Source: Callorhinus ursinus | Lineage: Eukaryota > Chordata > Mammalia > Carnivora > Otariidae | Direction of reading: 5' to 3' | DNA length: 64,000 bases | NCBI RefSeq assembly: GCF_003265705.1 | Contig: NW_020313165.1 | Coordinates: forward strand, 470,010 to 534,009 | Part shown: piece by piece, positions 1-12,488 of the stretch | Position numbering within the stretch: position 1 is the first letter of the stretch | Layout: every line of letters begins with the position of its first letter | Position numbers and translations under genes: made by a program | The notes under the pieces: model-generated | What the model was told of the DNA's origin: nothing | The model's input: the letters and a program-made list of their open reading frames with translations, nothing else | Database searches by the model: none

Positions 1-35
1 GCAGACACTTAACGACTGAGCCATCCAGGTGCCCC
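1..35 (-). mobile_element. Carnivore tRNA-Lys SINE, cut by window edge
   Basis: Reads as the reverse complement of the SINE head (ends ...gagccatccaggtgcccc). Only the last 35 bp of this minus-orientation copy are in the window. Confidence 0.85.
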
Positions 36-805
36 TTTCCATGGGAATCTTGAAGGAAGGTAGATGCTTGTGCTTGTGCTGCCAATTTACCAGGAAGTCA
101 ATAAGTTCTTATTAAAGACCTCCTATGGACTATGTGGCCAGATATTATTTTATTATGCATTTTAAAAATAGAACTGCTTCTTCCTGCTTTTGTTACAGAA
201 TTATTTTGTCAATCTAGATGTCAACCAAAGACTGCAGTTCAAAACAAGTAGCTATTTCAAATAAAGATTACAATAAAACATTACGATATCGACCATGTAA
301 ATATTGATGGAGATGGACATAAGCTCCTCCAAGGGTTTGAATACTGATCGAAAATGTCTATTTGTCTACATAACATTTCAGTGGAGGCAGTATAATAGAA
401 CATACCATAGTTTTGTTATAGTTAGCAATAAACAACTGAAAGATAAGATGCTGATTCAGACATTTAACCACGGTTTCCTGTGATGGTTAGGTTCTAACTC
501 AAAGTTGAAAATAAATGTTACATATTAAGAAAAGCTCTCATCTACCCTATTTTCAAATGAATCCACATTGAAAGACGATTTAGACAACAATTACTTAATA
601 CTTAGCACAGAGAAAATCTGCATTTAAATGAACTGCTTTAAATAATAATGTGGTACCAGCATCAGCAGCACCGCAGCACCGGCAACAGTAATGTCCATTT
701 ATGGAACATCTTCCACTACCAGGTGCTTAGTTAGCTACTTTACAAGTATCTCAATTTGATTCCCCAATCCTGCCACTTCAGATATTATGAACTCCATGTT
801 TTCTT

Positions 806-993
806 TCTTTTTTTTTTTTTAAAGATTTTATTTATTTATTCACGAGAGATGGAGAGAGAGAGAGAGAGAGAAGCAGAGAGAGAAGCAGGCTCCCAAGGAG
901 CAGGGAGCCTGATGAGGGACTTGATCCCAGGACCCTGGGATCATGACCTGAGCCGAAGGCAGACGCTTAACCATCTGCGCCACCCAGGCGCCC
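806..993 (-). mobile_element. Carnivore tRNA-Lys SINE
   Basis: Minus-orientation copy from T-run/aaagattttatttattta through gatcatgacctgagccgaagg to ccacccaggcgccc. It is followed after 10 bp by a second copy in the same orientation. gaactccat (789-797) on its left and gaactccac (1204-1212) beyond the second copy suggest one target site split by successive insertions. Confidence 0.92.
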
Positions 994-1003
994 TCCACTT
1001 TTC

Positions 1004-1201
1004 CTTTTTTTTAAAGATTTTATTTATTTATTTGACAGAGAGAGACACAGCGAGAGAGGGAACACAAGCAGGGGGAGTGGGAGAGGGAGAAGCAGGCTTC
1101 CTGCCGAGCAGAGAGCCCGATGTGGGGCTCGATCTCAGGACCCTGGGATCATGACCTGAGCTGAAGGCAGACACTTAACAACCAAGCCATCCAGGTGCCC
1201 C
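1004..1201 (-). mobile_element. Carnivore tRNA-Lys SINE (second of a pair)
   Basis: Full-length minus-orientation copy with T-run at the left and ccatccaggtgcccc at the right. It inserted next to the copy at 806-993; tccactttt occurs on both sides. Confidence 0.92.
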
Positions 1202-2171
1202 CTGAACTCCACTTTTAATATGAGGAAAGAGAACCAGAGATTAAGTAATTTGCCCACTTAAGTCAGATGGCTAATTGTGATGCTCCCTGGGGCACCTCCA
1301 GGGATCATCAGGGGTTCAGTAGAGCACTGTTTCCGTGGGTTCAAACTGCTCCTCCAGGCTGCCTCTAGGATTCACATACTTTTCCACTGCTAGAGGTATC
1401 CTGATGAGAGCTGGATGGCCAGGTTTGCAAGGCTGTAGAAAGCATTCATGTTCTCTGTGATCCTACTTCTAGGTTAAGTTGGGATTTATAAACATCCCGA
1501 AGATGGATGCAAATGTGTATAATTGCCCATGTCTGGGAACAGGGCTTTTGTGAGATTTCAGTGGAGGCCACCATCCAAAAAAGGTTCAGAATTGTCTCCT
1601 AGATATTCCCCAGAGACTGGTTTTAAGCTATAACACCCAAGAAATCTGATTCTCATTTCTGAGGAAATCCCAGAGTGTCCTCATTCTAAGAAGAAAGTAG
1701 AGGCAATTACCCAAGAGAAAATTCCAAACTGTTACTTGAGATAAGCAGACAGTCACACCAAAGGAAATGAGGTTAGAGACTGTAGCTGAATTATCTACCT
1801 CATGGTAGTGATTTTCTGCTTTTCATTATATATAGAAAAAAGCTACTGCATAAAGAGAAAGAAAAACGAGCTGAGTTTATCTGAATTATCAAACATAAAA
1901 AGACAGGTCATAAAAATTATAAAAGTACTGAGAATATGTGCCAATATTAGCAATTATATTTCTAAATAAAAAGATAACGTAGTTTGCTAGTCTAAACAGC
2001 AGACTAGGTACAATCTATGACAGATAAAAAGTGCAGATGGAATTTTTCACTTTTCTTCCAAAGAAGTTCTGCTGAATTTCAAATATTTTCTTTGAATAAT
2101 CATGTATGACAAATGTAAAGGTTAATGTTAGCAAGGTAATTAAAATTAATGATGGCAACGTCCGCTGGGCT

Positions 2172-2190
2172 ATGTGTGTGTGTGTGTGTG
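2172..2190. repeat. (TG)n microsatellite
   Basis: About nine TG units in a row; short, within an STXBP4 intron. Confidence 0.85.
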
Positions 2191-3556
2191 CAGGTGTTTC
2201 CCTCACTGTTCTACCCTCACTTAAAAATGTCTAATATATAAAATTCTGAGCATACACATAATACATTAGAACTGATTATTTTCATCTACCCTGAAACCTA
2301 CAGAATTTCTTTACATAGTTCTTATAGGGTTTTTGAAATGTAATTTGATTTTTTAAATGTAATATATTATACAAAATTAAGAAAAAAAAAAACACCTCAC
2401 TGCAGAAATTGAACAGATACTGTTAGAGGCATGGTTTCCAATCCTCTTTCTGTAACACAGTTTTGAAGTAAAAAGTTACCCCCAAAGGGTCTTTGAATAT
2501 TATCCTCTACAAAGCCAAACCATTTCACTACCCAGGATCTGACTCAAAACTTACTTGGATACTTTGTTAACACAGAATTTCATTTGTACTTCTCCACATT
2601 TATATTTATAGATATTTACTATCTGGTCCCCAGCACAGGGAAGACTGAGGGTGGCAAACCAGGGAGAGTGGAATGAGAGATGCCAGCACAAAGACAACCA
2701 GCAGATGGACTGACATCAAGGGGACAGACAGAAGAACAGAGAAAAAGGGAGTCCAAATCCATGAAGAGGCAAAAGTGCTGGGAGACAGGAGGAGGGAAGG
2801 ACGGAAACATCCAATCATTTAAGCTCTCCCGAAGGGTCTCCCTGTCTGGTGGGATGTTGGAAGTTACTCAGCCAGTTGCCCTGCTTCTCTTTCTAGCCCT
2901 GTGCTGACTCTGGGGGTGTCCAGCGACAGATCATGCAGTTCTTTTAAGAGAGGTATTCTCTTGGCCCTGGCTTAGGAGTAAATGCCTGAGCCAGCAGCTC
3001 TGATGAGGAGGGAACTGCTTCAGCTATTCCACGGTCCTTTAATTAATTACCGTGCCTACTGCCCAAGGGTCTGTTCCTAGTTTTCCCTGCCTGCGATCCT
3101 GGAAGTTTTCTCATGGTTCTACTTAACTTACTGTTTCAGCAGTTTTGTCATTCATCTTTATTGTGTTTTGGGGTTTTTTGCTCAGCTGGGCTGTACCTTC
3201 AGTTTTATTCCATCTGTTATATATTATTCAAAAATTCCTCAATGTGGGTTCTAACCTTTCACGTTTCCAGTGTTGTTGTGGATTTATTTTTCTATTTATT
3301 CTTTCATTTCAAGAGACTTTGGATGGAAGTAGAGTTAAAAACATGTCTTAAGCAGCCAACTTCTCTTCGAAGCCATTTCAGGCACTTAAAGTAAATATTC
3401 TCCCCCTAAAATTAGTGTATTTATCGATTAGCTATTAATTTTACTGTAGGCAAACCAACACATTTAACAAAACTAAACTGTCAAGCTTGAAATTTCCTTT
3501 TGTTCTATTAAATACATTACTAAAAAAAAAAAAGTGAAAAATTGCATAAAACTTAC

Positions 3557-3690
3557 AATCCATGTCAAGTATGGCCCGAACAGATTTAACAAGTTCCTTA
3601 GATTCAAGAGCCAGCGTTGCTGGGATATTACGTCCATTCCTTCCCAGTGGTGTAAGGGAAGTCTGAGAAGCTAACATAGCTCTTCTTTCA
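3557..3690 (-). CDS. STXBP4: STXBP4 exon (linker before WW domain, ~residues 453-496)
   Basis: Minus-strand exon of 134 nt with acceptor ccacag|TGA and donor ATT|gtaagt. The T completes the split Ser codon. It then encodes ERRAMLASQTSLTPLGRNGR, NIPATLALESKELVKSVRAI and LDMD, ending with one base of a Cys codon. This is a near match to human STXBP4 (RAVLASQT, RSIPATLALESKELVKSVRALLDMDC). It is the last STXBP4 exon inside the window; the exon for the WW domain (human LPYGWEEAYTADG...) should follow, but I find no match in 1-3556. Family knowledge places the WW domain directly after this linker. Confidence 0.96.
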
Positions 3691-5766
3691 CTGTGGGGGC
3701 AATAACATAAAGTTGAACTTATCATACAATAAATAACATCTATCTTGGCTTAATGTGAATTCTTATGTACAAAAATATTTGTATTTCTGGGAATAGTGTA
3801 TTCTTACAGCCATAAAATGAAGTAATCACAAAACATTTGTTTTCGGTTCTTTATTATGTAACAAAGACATATTTAAAGAATTAGATTGACCTCATAATAA
3901 GGAGGAATAAATCATTTGTTGGGCTTATTTTGTGAGTGCTCATGTTATGCTAACAAGATGTAGCCTTTTATTTAGTTTTGTAAAAATTCAAATGAAGCAC
4001 TTAAACATAAATTTATTAAATGGACATTTACTATTACTTCTTATAATATTAAATATAAATTTGATATGTATATTTGCTCCTGAAATTACCTTTTTTGAAT
4101 TTTGTTTGAACTGAAATGATCTCTTAAGCTCTTCCATTTGTTGTCCCCTAAATCTAAAACAGCCTAGAGCATTTATATCACTTTGTGAAGATGCAAATGT
4201 CACCTGAAATGAATGTGCTCTGGTGTAATTTAAAATGCAAGGTTTTACTGCAAAAAAACCATTACATTGAAACTTTTACTTGAAAAGAGACAATTTTAAA
4301 CTGATAACGAAAACATTATTATTTGTAATCCATCTTCATAAGCATGATGGTATTAATTCACAAGGAGAAACTAAAGCATCAATTCTCAAATTCAAATACA
4401 GGGCCTTTATTCTGTGTTGAATGACCAAGGTCAAAATTTATTACAGAAGACATAGTATGATAAAAAGACTGAACCAGATTTTCCTAGAGTTTAAGTTTCC
4501 AAGATGTGGTGAAAAGTTGCTTAATGTAGTTTTTCAAGGTAACCCCTTTTCCATGAACCAGGTTCTGGCTTTTAAATAGTCATTTTTGACCTTTATTTTT
4601 AATACCAAAACTTCTGATTTATTATTCAAGGGCACAATGAAACCTAGAGGGTGGGAATGGGGGACACACAACCACACAAGGGGAATCTGGTTGCTGAGTA
4701 TTTTAAATTCTTACTGAAAATATTATCACAAAAGTCACATAATTATCTTACATCATCAGTAGCATGGATAGCAATAAAATGTCAGATCTTTCATTAGAAT
4801 AAAGCATTACAGTGAGTTTGAAAGTGTACTACTATCACATAACGTATAGAATGATCAAATTACAATGTTGTATACCTGAAACTAACAGAATATTGTGTGA
4901 CAACTACATTTCAATAATAAAATTATTTTTAAAGTGTACTACCATAGACATTCTTCTAAAGTAAAAAAAAAAAGCCATGTGGAACCCTAAAATATAATAA
5001 AATACAATGAATCATCTTCATTTATTAAACTGCTGTTTTCATAGTAAAGGGCAGAGTTTTCCTGTTTCTGCAAGAGTGTATTGCTAGAAGTAGAAATACA
5101 TTGCTAACAGCAGCTATTCTAAGATGAGGGAAAAAACTGCTTTGAAAATGTATAAGCAGGAAACTTTCTTTTGTCTTTCATTATGTATCAAAATGACCAT
5201 AAACTTGCAGTCTGAAATACATAAATGTTACTAGTAAGTTTGTAGCTCTTAGTAAGAAACTTTAAATTTGAAACAAATTGTGAATAATAACAAAACCAAG
5301 GTGTATCCTCCAAATGTATTCCTTTTATTTGTGTCTACTGAACGTTGAAAATGAAAGAAACTGATTGCATGAACATGTTTTTATAAAATTCTGTTTGCCA
5401 TAACAATTGATCTGCTGGCTTGAGACTGACCTTTCAAGTAATTTTTATTCATACACAGGATGCTTAGAAACTTCAAGGTAATCCCATCTTTACAGAACTC
5501 CTGACAAAAATGAGATAGGTGATTCCTACCCTCAATTTTAGAGTACTAGGTTACAGTGACTGGCTACCCTCCAGGGATTTCTCTTACAGAGATGGGGTCA
5601 AAAACAACATGTCCTTGTATCTCTTTCCACAAAATAGGGGGAAAAAAAGCATCCAGTAGGAGTTATGTAGCATCTTAAGGCTATTTAAGAGATTTTAGTA
5701 TTTTAATCACAATTACCAAATGAAAAATGTAATCATACTCTACAGAAAACACTTAAATATTCCTAC
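3691..5766 (-). other. STXBP4: STXBP4 intron (2.1 kb)
   Basis: Intron between the ~436-452 and ~453-496 exons. The only element I can name is a 99-bp LINE-1 3' end at 4833-4931 with its target duplication. The remainder is AT-rich and shows no open frame resembling a known protein. Confidence 0.8.
4833..4931 (+). mobile_element. LINE-1 3' end, 99 bp, with target duplication
   Basis: Carries the carnivore LINE-1 3' UTR signature (ttgtatacctgaaactaac ... attgtgtgacaactac) and an A/T-rich tail. The 12-bp word aaagtgtactac occurs immediately before (4821-4832) and after (4932-4943), marking a severely 5'-truncated insertion. Confidence 0.85.
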
Positions 5767-5816
5767 CTTAAATTTGATAAAGGAGAAGAATTATCAGAAA
5801 ATAATTCTTGAATAGT
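5767..5816 (-). CDS. STXBP4: STXBP4 exon (short linker exon, ~residues 436-452)
   Basis: A 50-nt minus-strand exon with acceptor ctctag|ACT and donor AAG|gtagga. It encodes TIQELFSDNSSPLSNL and two bases (AG) of a Ser codon that the next exon completes. Human has AIQEVFSDNSTPLSNLS. The exon is too short to stand out as an open reading frame. I found it by following the expected peptide between its neighbours, and phase and length fit exactly. It encodes a Ser-rich linker after the coiled coil. The intron between it and the previous exon is only 503 bp. Confidence 0.93.
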
Positions 5817-6319
5817 CTAGAGACAAACAAAACAGTAAAGGAGATTGTAAGTTTGATATTTTTAAGATGTCTTTTCTTACTTAACTAATATTTATAACCT
5901 CCCCCCTCCTCCCACTCCCAATTGATTAAAAGGTGTTTCTGTTACATGAGGGAAAAAAATCAATTACATTGACATGGAACTATACTCAGATGTGTAATAG
6001 CTATGGGAACATTTCTTTATAGGGTAATTATTTATCAAATAATGTTTATATAGTATTAAGAGTTTTGAGAAAGTATTCATTGAAACATAGCATATATTTG
6101 GGATCATGTTATCCTATCTCAATTATTTCTCTTAACAATCTATTGCTTAGCTGGTCTTTTCATTATCTATGCAATTTTAAACCTGACTATAGGTTAGCAT
6201 TGCTATTTTGAGCCAGAGAATGTTTCATTAGTCACCAAATACTAGGACATTTATCTATATGTCAGTCATCTACAGATTTCTTAAAAATGGACATAAAATA
6301 ATATAATGGGAAAATTTAC
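5817..6319 (-). other. STXBP4: STXBP4 intron (503 bp)
   Basis: Short intron between two well-supported exons. It contains a pyrimidine/cytosine-rich run around 5899-5921 on the plus strand. I recognise no repeat in it. Confidence 0.85.
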
Positions 6320-6436
6320 CTCTACAAAATGAAGAAGCTTTTCAGTGGATGCCTCCAAAGTTTTTCGAGCCATTTCCGATTTTCGCAATTGGCAGTCGAG
6401 TACTGTAATTCTCTTTCTTAACTCTTGAAAACCTTC
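6320..6436 (-). CDS. STXBP4: STXBP4 exon (end of coiled coil, ~residues 397-435)
   Basis: Minus-strand exon of 117 nt, phase 0 to 0, acceptor gtccag|GAA and donor GAG|gtaaat. It encodes 39 residues, EGFQELRKRITVLDCQLRKS followed by EMARKTLEASTEKLLHFVE. Human has ESVQDLKKRIMVLDC then QLRKSEMARKTFEASTEKL, so the first ten residues are the most diverged part of this gene in the window while the rest is nearly unchanged. It closes the coiled coil. A 7.2-kb intron full of ancient LINE-1 separates it from the preceding exon. Confidence 0.95.
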
Positions 6437-9400
6437 CTGGACAGAGGTATCAAAAGGAAGGTCTTACTCATTTCTTTGATTTTTACATCAGTGGCTCCTA
6501 TTTGCAGTTTTTATTAACTGATATCCAACATTACCATATTATTTGTTTTCTCTTACCGTATGTATCTTCTAATTTGGGTAGGCATTTAACTAATTGCATA
6601 TTTAAAAGTTAAACTGCACAGAGATGTTGCAAATTTTATGAGATAAGCTGTATATGACTTTGTTGATTCTTATAGCAAAATACATTTAAATTGAGTATAT
6701 GATTTTTTTTTTTTTTTTTACAATATGGCTTGCCAGCTGCTGACAGAAATTGCTACCAGTGGGGTACAACAAAAATTGCTGAAGATATACATATATTTAA
6801 TGTAATATGATGCAAATATGATCCAATGTAAGGCTAAGCTGGCAGGGAAGTAAAGGGTTCCCATGGACAGTAAAGGAATTCCATGAAGACAAACAACAAT
6901 AATGCTGGCTAAACTCACTCATAAGAGTACAGTGCAGCATAATTTGTTCTGAGGTTCTAATGGGTGAATTAGAAAGAAACAAACCTTACAGAAGTAAATA
7001 CATGATTTTGATTTTGGTTCTGGCAAGTGGGTTAAAAAAAGTCTCCCCTATAACTTCTAATCACAAGCCCCCACTCATGAAGGTTTGAGGGCATAATTTG
7101 TATTACCCATGTATCCTGTAAATTTATAAGCTGAAATTTAAGTTTAAAACAGTCCCTGAATGGTAGAAGCAAACACAAAACTTCTGTGGAGGGATATTTT
7201 CTAAACTCAGATTCCAAAGAATTCATACATATAATGTGTCAAAAGAACATGACCTCAGGAAATAAGCTACCATGAATAAAAGTCAGCTGAAGGAAACAAA
7301 TCACAGGATCAGACCTATAAAGACAAGAGATACTGGAGTGATAAGATACAGACTATACTGTTTAATGTTTTAAAAATTAGGGAAGAATTTAAAACATAAC
7401 AAGGGGAAAAGAAACTATAAAAATAGATCTACATGACATAAAAGAATCAATCTTAAAAATAAAAATATAATCAAAATTAAATTAAAAACTAATTCACGGG
7501 TTTAATATCTAATTAGATATAGTTGAAAAGAGAATGGGTAAACTGGAAGGCAGAGGTAAAGAAGGTTCTCATAATGCAGCAGAAAAATAAAAATGGAAAA
7601 TATAAAAGAAGGGAGAAGAGGTAAGGAGAATATAACTAGATGAAGATCTGGCATACACCCCATGTGAATTACCCATGAGGGTTCAGAAAGAATGAAGAAG
7701 AAACTGCTCAGTATAACAGTTTGGGGTTTTTCCGAAATAACAAAAGACACCGTTCCTCAGATCAGGAAGCTCAGTGAAGCTCAAACAACATAAATAAAAA
7801 TAAGTCAACACAAGAGTCATAGTCAAATGCTGAACATTGAAAATAAAAAGATCTTAAAATCATCTAGAAAGAAACAACGTATTGCAAACAAATAACAGAT
7901 TGACTGCTGATATCACAACCATGAAATAAACACTGAAAGGAATTAAATGTCAACTTAAGTTAAAAGTAGCAAAAGTGTATTTCAAGAGCAAAAGTTCAAT
8001 AAAGATGTTTTCAGACAAACAAAACTGAAGAGAATTTGTTACCAACAGATCCTCATTAAATACATTTCTAAAACATGTACTTCAGGAAGGAAATAATTTT
8101 AGCAAGAAGGTCAGAGATGCAAAAAGAATGCTGAACGTAGAAAATGGTAAACATGGGCATCTATTTAAACAAAGGTTGACAGCACAAAATAAATTGTAAT
8201 AGTGTCTAACTTATGGTGTTAAAAGTCAAGAAAGAACTAAAATACTGACAAAAATAGAAATTAAGTAGGACGGGATGATAGGATTTATGTTCTAAAGTGC
8301 TTATAATATTTAGAAGAAGGGGAAAGCTAGTGATTAGTTTTATAATTTAAGCTAAAATAGAATGTTAAAATTTCTAAGATAATCATTAAAAATTAGAAAT
8401 AGAGCGCATACCGTCTAAAATAGAAGGAAACAAATGGAATGGGAATTGGGGAACATAGGAGAAATCTGAACCAATTAAAAAAAAAAAACAGGCAAGAAAT
8501 GACAACTAAAAAAACAACCAAAAAACAGAGGACACATAAGATGCATAAATTAAAAGGGTGTAAATGAAGCCAAGAGCATTAGCAAATAAAAAAGTATAAA
8601 TGGAAAGATCTTTCCAATTAAAGATAAAAAATTAGTAAGATAAGGAAAAGATTCAGTTATATGTTGTTTACCACATATACAATTAAAACATAAGGACACT
8701 GAAGAGTTAAAAGTAAAAGAAAGGAAAACACACACAGGTAAATACCAGAAGAAAGCTGTTGTAACTATTTTAATATCAATCAAAAATAAATATTAGGGGG
8801 AAAAGAAGATTGCTAAATTGAAAAGTCACAACATTCCATAAAGGATGATAATGTAATTCTAAGCTTGTATGCTGCTAAAAATATTACTTCAAAATATATA
8901 AATTAAAAAAAATGGGAGATTTTAATGCATTCCTCTGACAAGGAAATTAAGATGATTAAAGAAGAACTGAACTCCACAATTAATGACCCTGATCTAGTAG
9001 ATTATAGAAAATGATACATCAAAAAACTGCAGAATTTTTTTCAAGCTCACTTTGAACATGTGCAAACACTAGCCATACAGTAAACCGTAAAGCAGCCATC
9101 AACAAATTTTAGAATTATCATGCTATAGACTAGATTCTCTGGTCACGATGCAATTAACCTTTCTGTGCCTCACTGGTGTTTATTAATAAAGACTCAATCA
9201 TAAATATGTAAATTTTTCCCCAATTAATCTATATATTTAATGCATTTTCAGTAAAAATTCCAATAGTTTTTTTTTCCCTTTTGGTTGAATTTATAAGCCA
9301 AGTCTAAAATATATATAAGAGATCAAAGGGTCATGCAGCCAACATACTTCTAAGAAAAAGAACTAGGCAGGGTGATCAGATATCAAGACTTATTGTAAAA

Positions 9401-9664
9401 GATACAGTAAGATATATTATTGGCATGAATATACAAATAGACCAATGAAAGAGAATAGAGGGCCCTCAGGAAGATAGACACACATGCAATCTTGATTTAT
9501 GACAGAGCTGATTTGTAGATCAATTAGGAAAGAAGAGACTTTTGAATAAATAGTGCTGGGATAGTTGGTCATTCACTTAGAATAAAGAAATAATAATATG
9601 GATCCCCACCCTCACATAACACCACAAAACCAATGACAGAAGGATCAAAACTTTACAATTTCTA

Positions 9665-9857
9665 TTTTTTTAAAGATTTTGTTTATTATTTGAGAGAGAG
9701 ACAGAGAGAGCATATGCAGGAGTCAAGGGGAGGGGCAGAGGGAGGAGACTCCCCACTGAGCAGGGTGCTAAACACAGGGCTCAACCCTGGGACCCTGACA
9801 TCATGACCTGAGCTGAAGACAGACAGTTAACCAACTGAGCCACCCCAGGCACCTCCA
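9665..9857 (-). mobile_element. Carnivore tRNA-Lys SINE
   Basis: Minus-orientation copy inside ancient LINE-1. Near-identical 12-bp flanks aaaactttacaa (9647-9658) and aaaactttaaaa (9858-9869) mark its target duplication. The tail and head are somewhat diverged (ccaccccaggcacctc), suggesting an older copy. Confidence 0.9.
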
Positions 9858-10906
9858 AAACTTTAAAACTTTCAGAGGCAAATATCAAAGATCTTTGGGA
9901 ATGGAAGACCTTCTAAAAAGACACATGAGGGAAAGGACTGGTAAGTTCGACTATATGAAAATCAATGTTTATTTTACCATTGGGTGAAAAGCAAGCCATA
10001 AATTTCAGAAAAGACTTCAATAACATATAACTGAATATAGGGTTAGCAACTGGAACATACGTACAATCCCTAATATCAATATGAAAAGAATAACCCAATG
10101 GAAAAAATGGTTGGAGTAACGAAGAGGCATTTCACAAAGAAACACAAATGCCTAACAAGTACATAAATATATGCGCAACTGGCTATCTGGGCCAGAGGTA
10201 CCCTGGTTTATAGCACTTGGGGGTGTAAATAACTCCACCATGTCTGATTGAAGCTACCAACCTGATGTCGCTGAATATGCAGTTAAGAAGAGATGCACAC
10301 AATCCCCCATTGTGAGCCAGTGCCTGCTGGTCCCAGCACACCAATGGCTCCAAGTCAGGGAAAAACCAAATGAAATCCAAATGAAACCCAATGAGATTTA
10401 CTTATCACACCTACCAGATTTATATAAATTAAAAGTAAACGAAAACAGTGTCAGCAAGGGTGTGGGGTGAATAGTATCTCTCATTCACTACTGGTGGGAG
10501 TAAAAATTGGTTCAAAAACTTTCAAAAACAATTAGGCATTACCTAGTAAAATTGATTGATCATCGTTCAGTCTAGCAGTTCCACCCTAAGATATGAACCC
10601 AAGACAAACTGTTATGCATGCAGAGCATGATACATGTACAAAAGTGTTTTTTAGCAACATCGTTCATAATAAAGAAAACAGAAACAATTGGACTGTTCAT
10701 CAAAGGATGGGCAAATATACTGTAGTATATCCATTTAAGGGAGTACAAAAGAGCGATGAAAATACATGAACTGGCTATAAATTTCAAATAGATGAATTGC
10801 AAAAATAAAAGGTTCAGTGAAAAAAGCAAGTAGGAAGAATACATGCAGGACATTTCTATTTATATAAAGTTGATAAACAGGCAAGATTCAACAATATTTA
10901 TTTTTA

Positions 10907-11104
10907 TTTTTTTTTAAAGATTTTATTTATTTATTTGACAGAGAGAGACAGTGAGAGAGGGAACACAAGCAGGGGGAGTGGGAGAGGGAGAAGCAGGCTT
11001 CCCGCTGAGCAGGGAGCCCGATGCGGGGCTTGATCCCAGGACGCTGGGATCATGACCTGAGCCGAAGGCAGACGCTTAACGACTGAGCCACCCAGGTGCC
11101 CCAG
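10907..11104 (-). mobile_element. Carnivore tRNA-Lys SINE with 15-bp target duplication
   Basis: Full-length minus-orientation copy. caatatttattttta occurs at 10892-10906 and again at 11105-11119. It sits in the 3' part of ancient LINE-1. Confidence 0.95.
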
Positions 11105-11545
11105 CAATATTTATTTTTAAGAGATATAAAGATATGTGGTAAAATTATCAAGAAAATGATTAATACTAAATCTAGGAAAGTGGTTACTTCTGAGCGTGAG
11201 GGAGGGGAATGCAACTGGGGAGGGACACTGGATCTTCAAAGGTGTTGGTAATGTTTTATTTCCTAAGCTGGGGGTAAACAGAAAAAACAAAAATAAAAAA
11301 GGTAAGTAAGTATAGAGATGAGATAAGGGAAAACTTAGTGAAAAATAAAAACATTGTTAGAAAAAGAATCTGTGTCTTAAAAATGAATATTTGAATCTGA
11401 GTTCTCTAATATCTTCATCAATGTCTCTTGAAGCAATCTCAAATAACTGAAAAAAAAGTTTCCTTTTCTTTCTCCACTGGCATTAAGTTTGGGAAATGTT
11501 GAGATGCTCTCGTCTAATATTTTTTCTTTAGAAAATAAACAAACA

Positions 11546-11743
11546 GAGATGCCTGGGTGGCTCCGTCAGTCAAGTGTCTGCCTTTGGCTTGGGTTGTGAT
11601 CCCAGGGTCCTGGGATCAAGTCCCACATTGGTCTCCTTGCTCAGCGGGGACCCTGCTTCTCCTTCTGCCCCGCTGCTCCCCCAGCTTGTGCTCTCTCTCT
11701 CTCTCTGACAAAGAAATAAATAAAATCTTGAAAAAAAAAAAAA
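11546..11743 (+). mobile_element. Carnivore tRNA-Lys SINE (first of a pair)
   Basis: Plus-orientation copy from gatgcctgggtggctc to aaataaataaaatcttg and an A-run. It is followed after about 10 bp by a second copy in the same orientation. Confidence 0.92.
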
Positions 11744-11752
11744 ACCAAAACA

Positions 11753-11953
11753 GGGCGCCTGGGTGGCTCAGTCGTTAAGCGTTTGTCTTTGGCTCAGGTT
11801 GTGATCCCAGGGTCCTGGGATCAAGCCCTGTGTCAGGCTCCCCACTCAGCGGGAAGCCTGCTTCTCCTTCTCCCACTCCCCCTGCTTGTGTTCCCTCTCT
11901 TGTTGTGTCTCTCTCTGTCGTCAAATAAATAAATAAAAATCTTAAAAAAAAAA
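11753..11953 (+). mobile_element. Carnivore tRNA-Lys SINE (second of a pair)
   Basis: Full-length plus-orientation copy (gggcgcctgggtggctcagtcg ... ataaaaatctt plus A-run) that inserted at the A-rich tail of the copy at 11546-11743. Confidence 0.93.
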
Positions 11954-12267
11954 AGAAAAGAAAACAAACAAAAGATTGCTTTTTCAGAGACAGGATAAGG
12001 GCTTAGCTTAGAATCTTATTAGGAGGAATGGCATGAGACACCATTATGCTAAAAAAGAGAAAAACTGAATTAATTATATTGCCAGACAACTTAGGACAAA
12101 AATGTGTCTCAGCTAGGAGCTGGGACAGAGAATTGCAAATAAACTATGCTTTACAAAAAAAAAAAAAAGAATAAATTCATGAGAACTCTGAATATTACTT
12201 AGAAAGTATTTTTAAAGACTGTTGATTATCCCTCCAAAAGTACATAGAGTTTATAAAACAGTACTTT

Positions 12268-12488
12268 AAAAATTTTTTTAATTTATTTTTTTTGGAATTT
12301 CATTAATTTCATTTTATTTATTTATTTATTTTTAGTGTTTCATCTATTCATTAGTTGCATATAATACTCAGTACTCATCCCAACATTGCAGCAACTTTTT
12401 TTCAGGACATGTTTCCAAAGGCAAGGAAACAAAAGCAAAACTGAACTTTTGGGACTTCATCAAGATAAAAAGTTTTGCACAGCAAAGG
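12268..12488 (-). mobile_element. LINE-1 insertion with inverted 5' segment (twin priming)
   Basis: The left part (12268-12383) is the antisense 3' end of carnivore LINE-1 (cattagttgcatataatactcagt). The right part (about 12405-12488) is sense ORF2 (cttcatcaagataaaaagttttgcac). Twelve-base copies of aaacagtacttt flank the whole at 12256-12267 and 12489-12500. Opposite orientations inside one target duplication are the hallmark of twin priming. Confidence 0.75.

Larger units (their letters stand above)
1..3556 (-). other. STXBP4: STXBP4 intron, partial (3' side of the ~453-496 exon)
   Basis: Intronic. It holds the end of one SINE at the window edge, a pair of same-orientation SINEs at 806-1201, and a short (TG)n run at 2172-2190. 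The stretches 36-805, 1202-2170 and 2191-3556 are AT-rich single-copy-looking sequence in which I recognise no gene, no repeat family and no exon. The WW-domain exon was searched for here and not found. Confidence 0.8.
7220..11290 (+). mobile_element. Ancient degenerate LINE-1, sense orientation
   Basis: A long, heavily mutated LINE-1 tract without usable open frames. About 8700-8890 recalls the ORF2 endonuclease region (agaaagctgttgtaactattttaatatc), about 9380-9560 the C-terminal half of ORF2, and 10440-11280 the ORF2 end and 3' UTR (tactggtgggagtaaaaattgg). Boundaries are approximate, and more than one copy may be present. Two SINEs interrupt it. Confidence 0.6.

Noticed and set aside
756..1154. 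A 132-codon plus-strand open frame
   Set aside because: It runs through two antisense SINE copies; similar frames appear at other SINEs in the window. No independent coding sign.
2606..2818. Overlapping minus-strand frames with hydrophobic products
   Set aside because: They are opposite an AG-rich tract whose complement yields Ser/Leu/Phe-rich products in two frames at once, which points to composition rather than coding.
1..3556. Expected STXBP4 WW-domain exon
   Set aside because: Searched on the minus strand for the WW motif (GWEE...Y.NH...TSW). No match with splice sites was found, so it lies outside the window.
11753..11830. tRNA-Lys-like sequence at SINE heads
   Set aside because: The A-box-like tggctcagtcg and a B-box-like stretch are SINE features. 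No cloverleaf, anticodon arm or acceptor pairing of a real tRNA gene.
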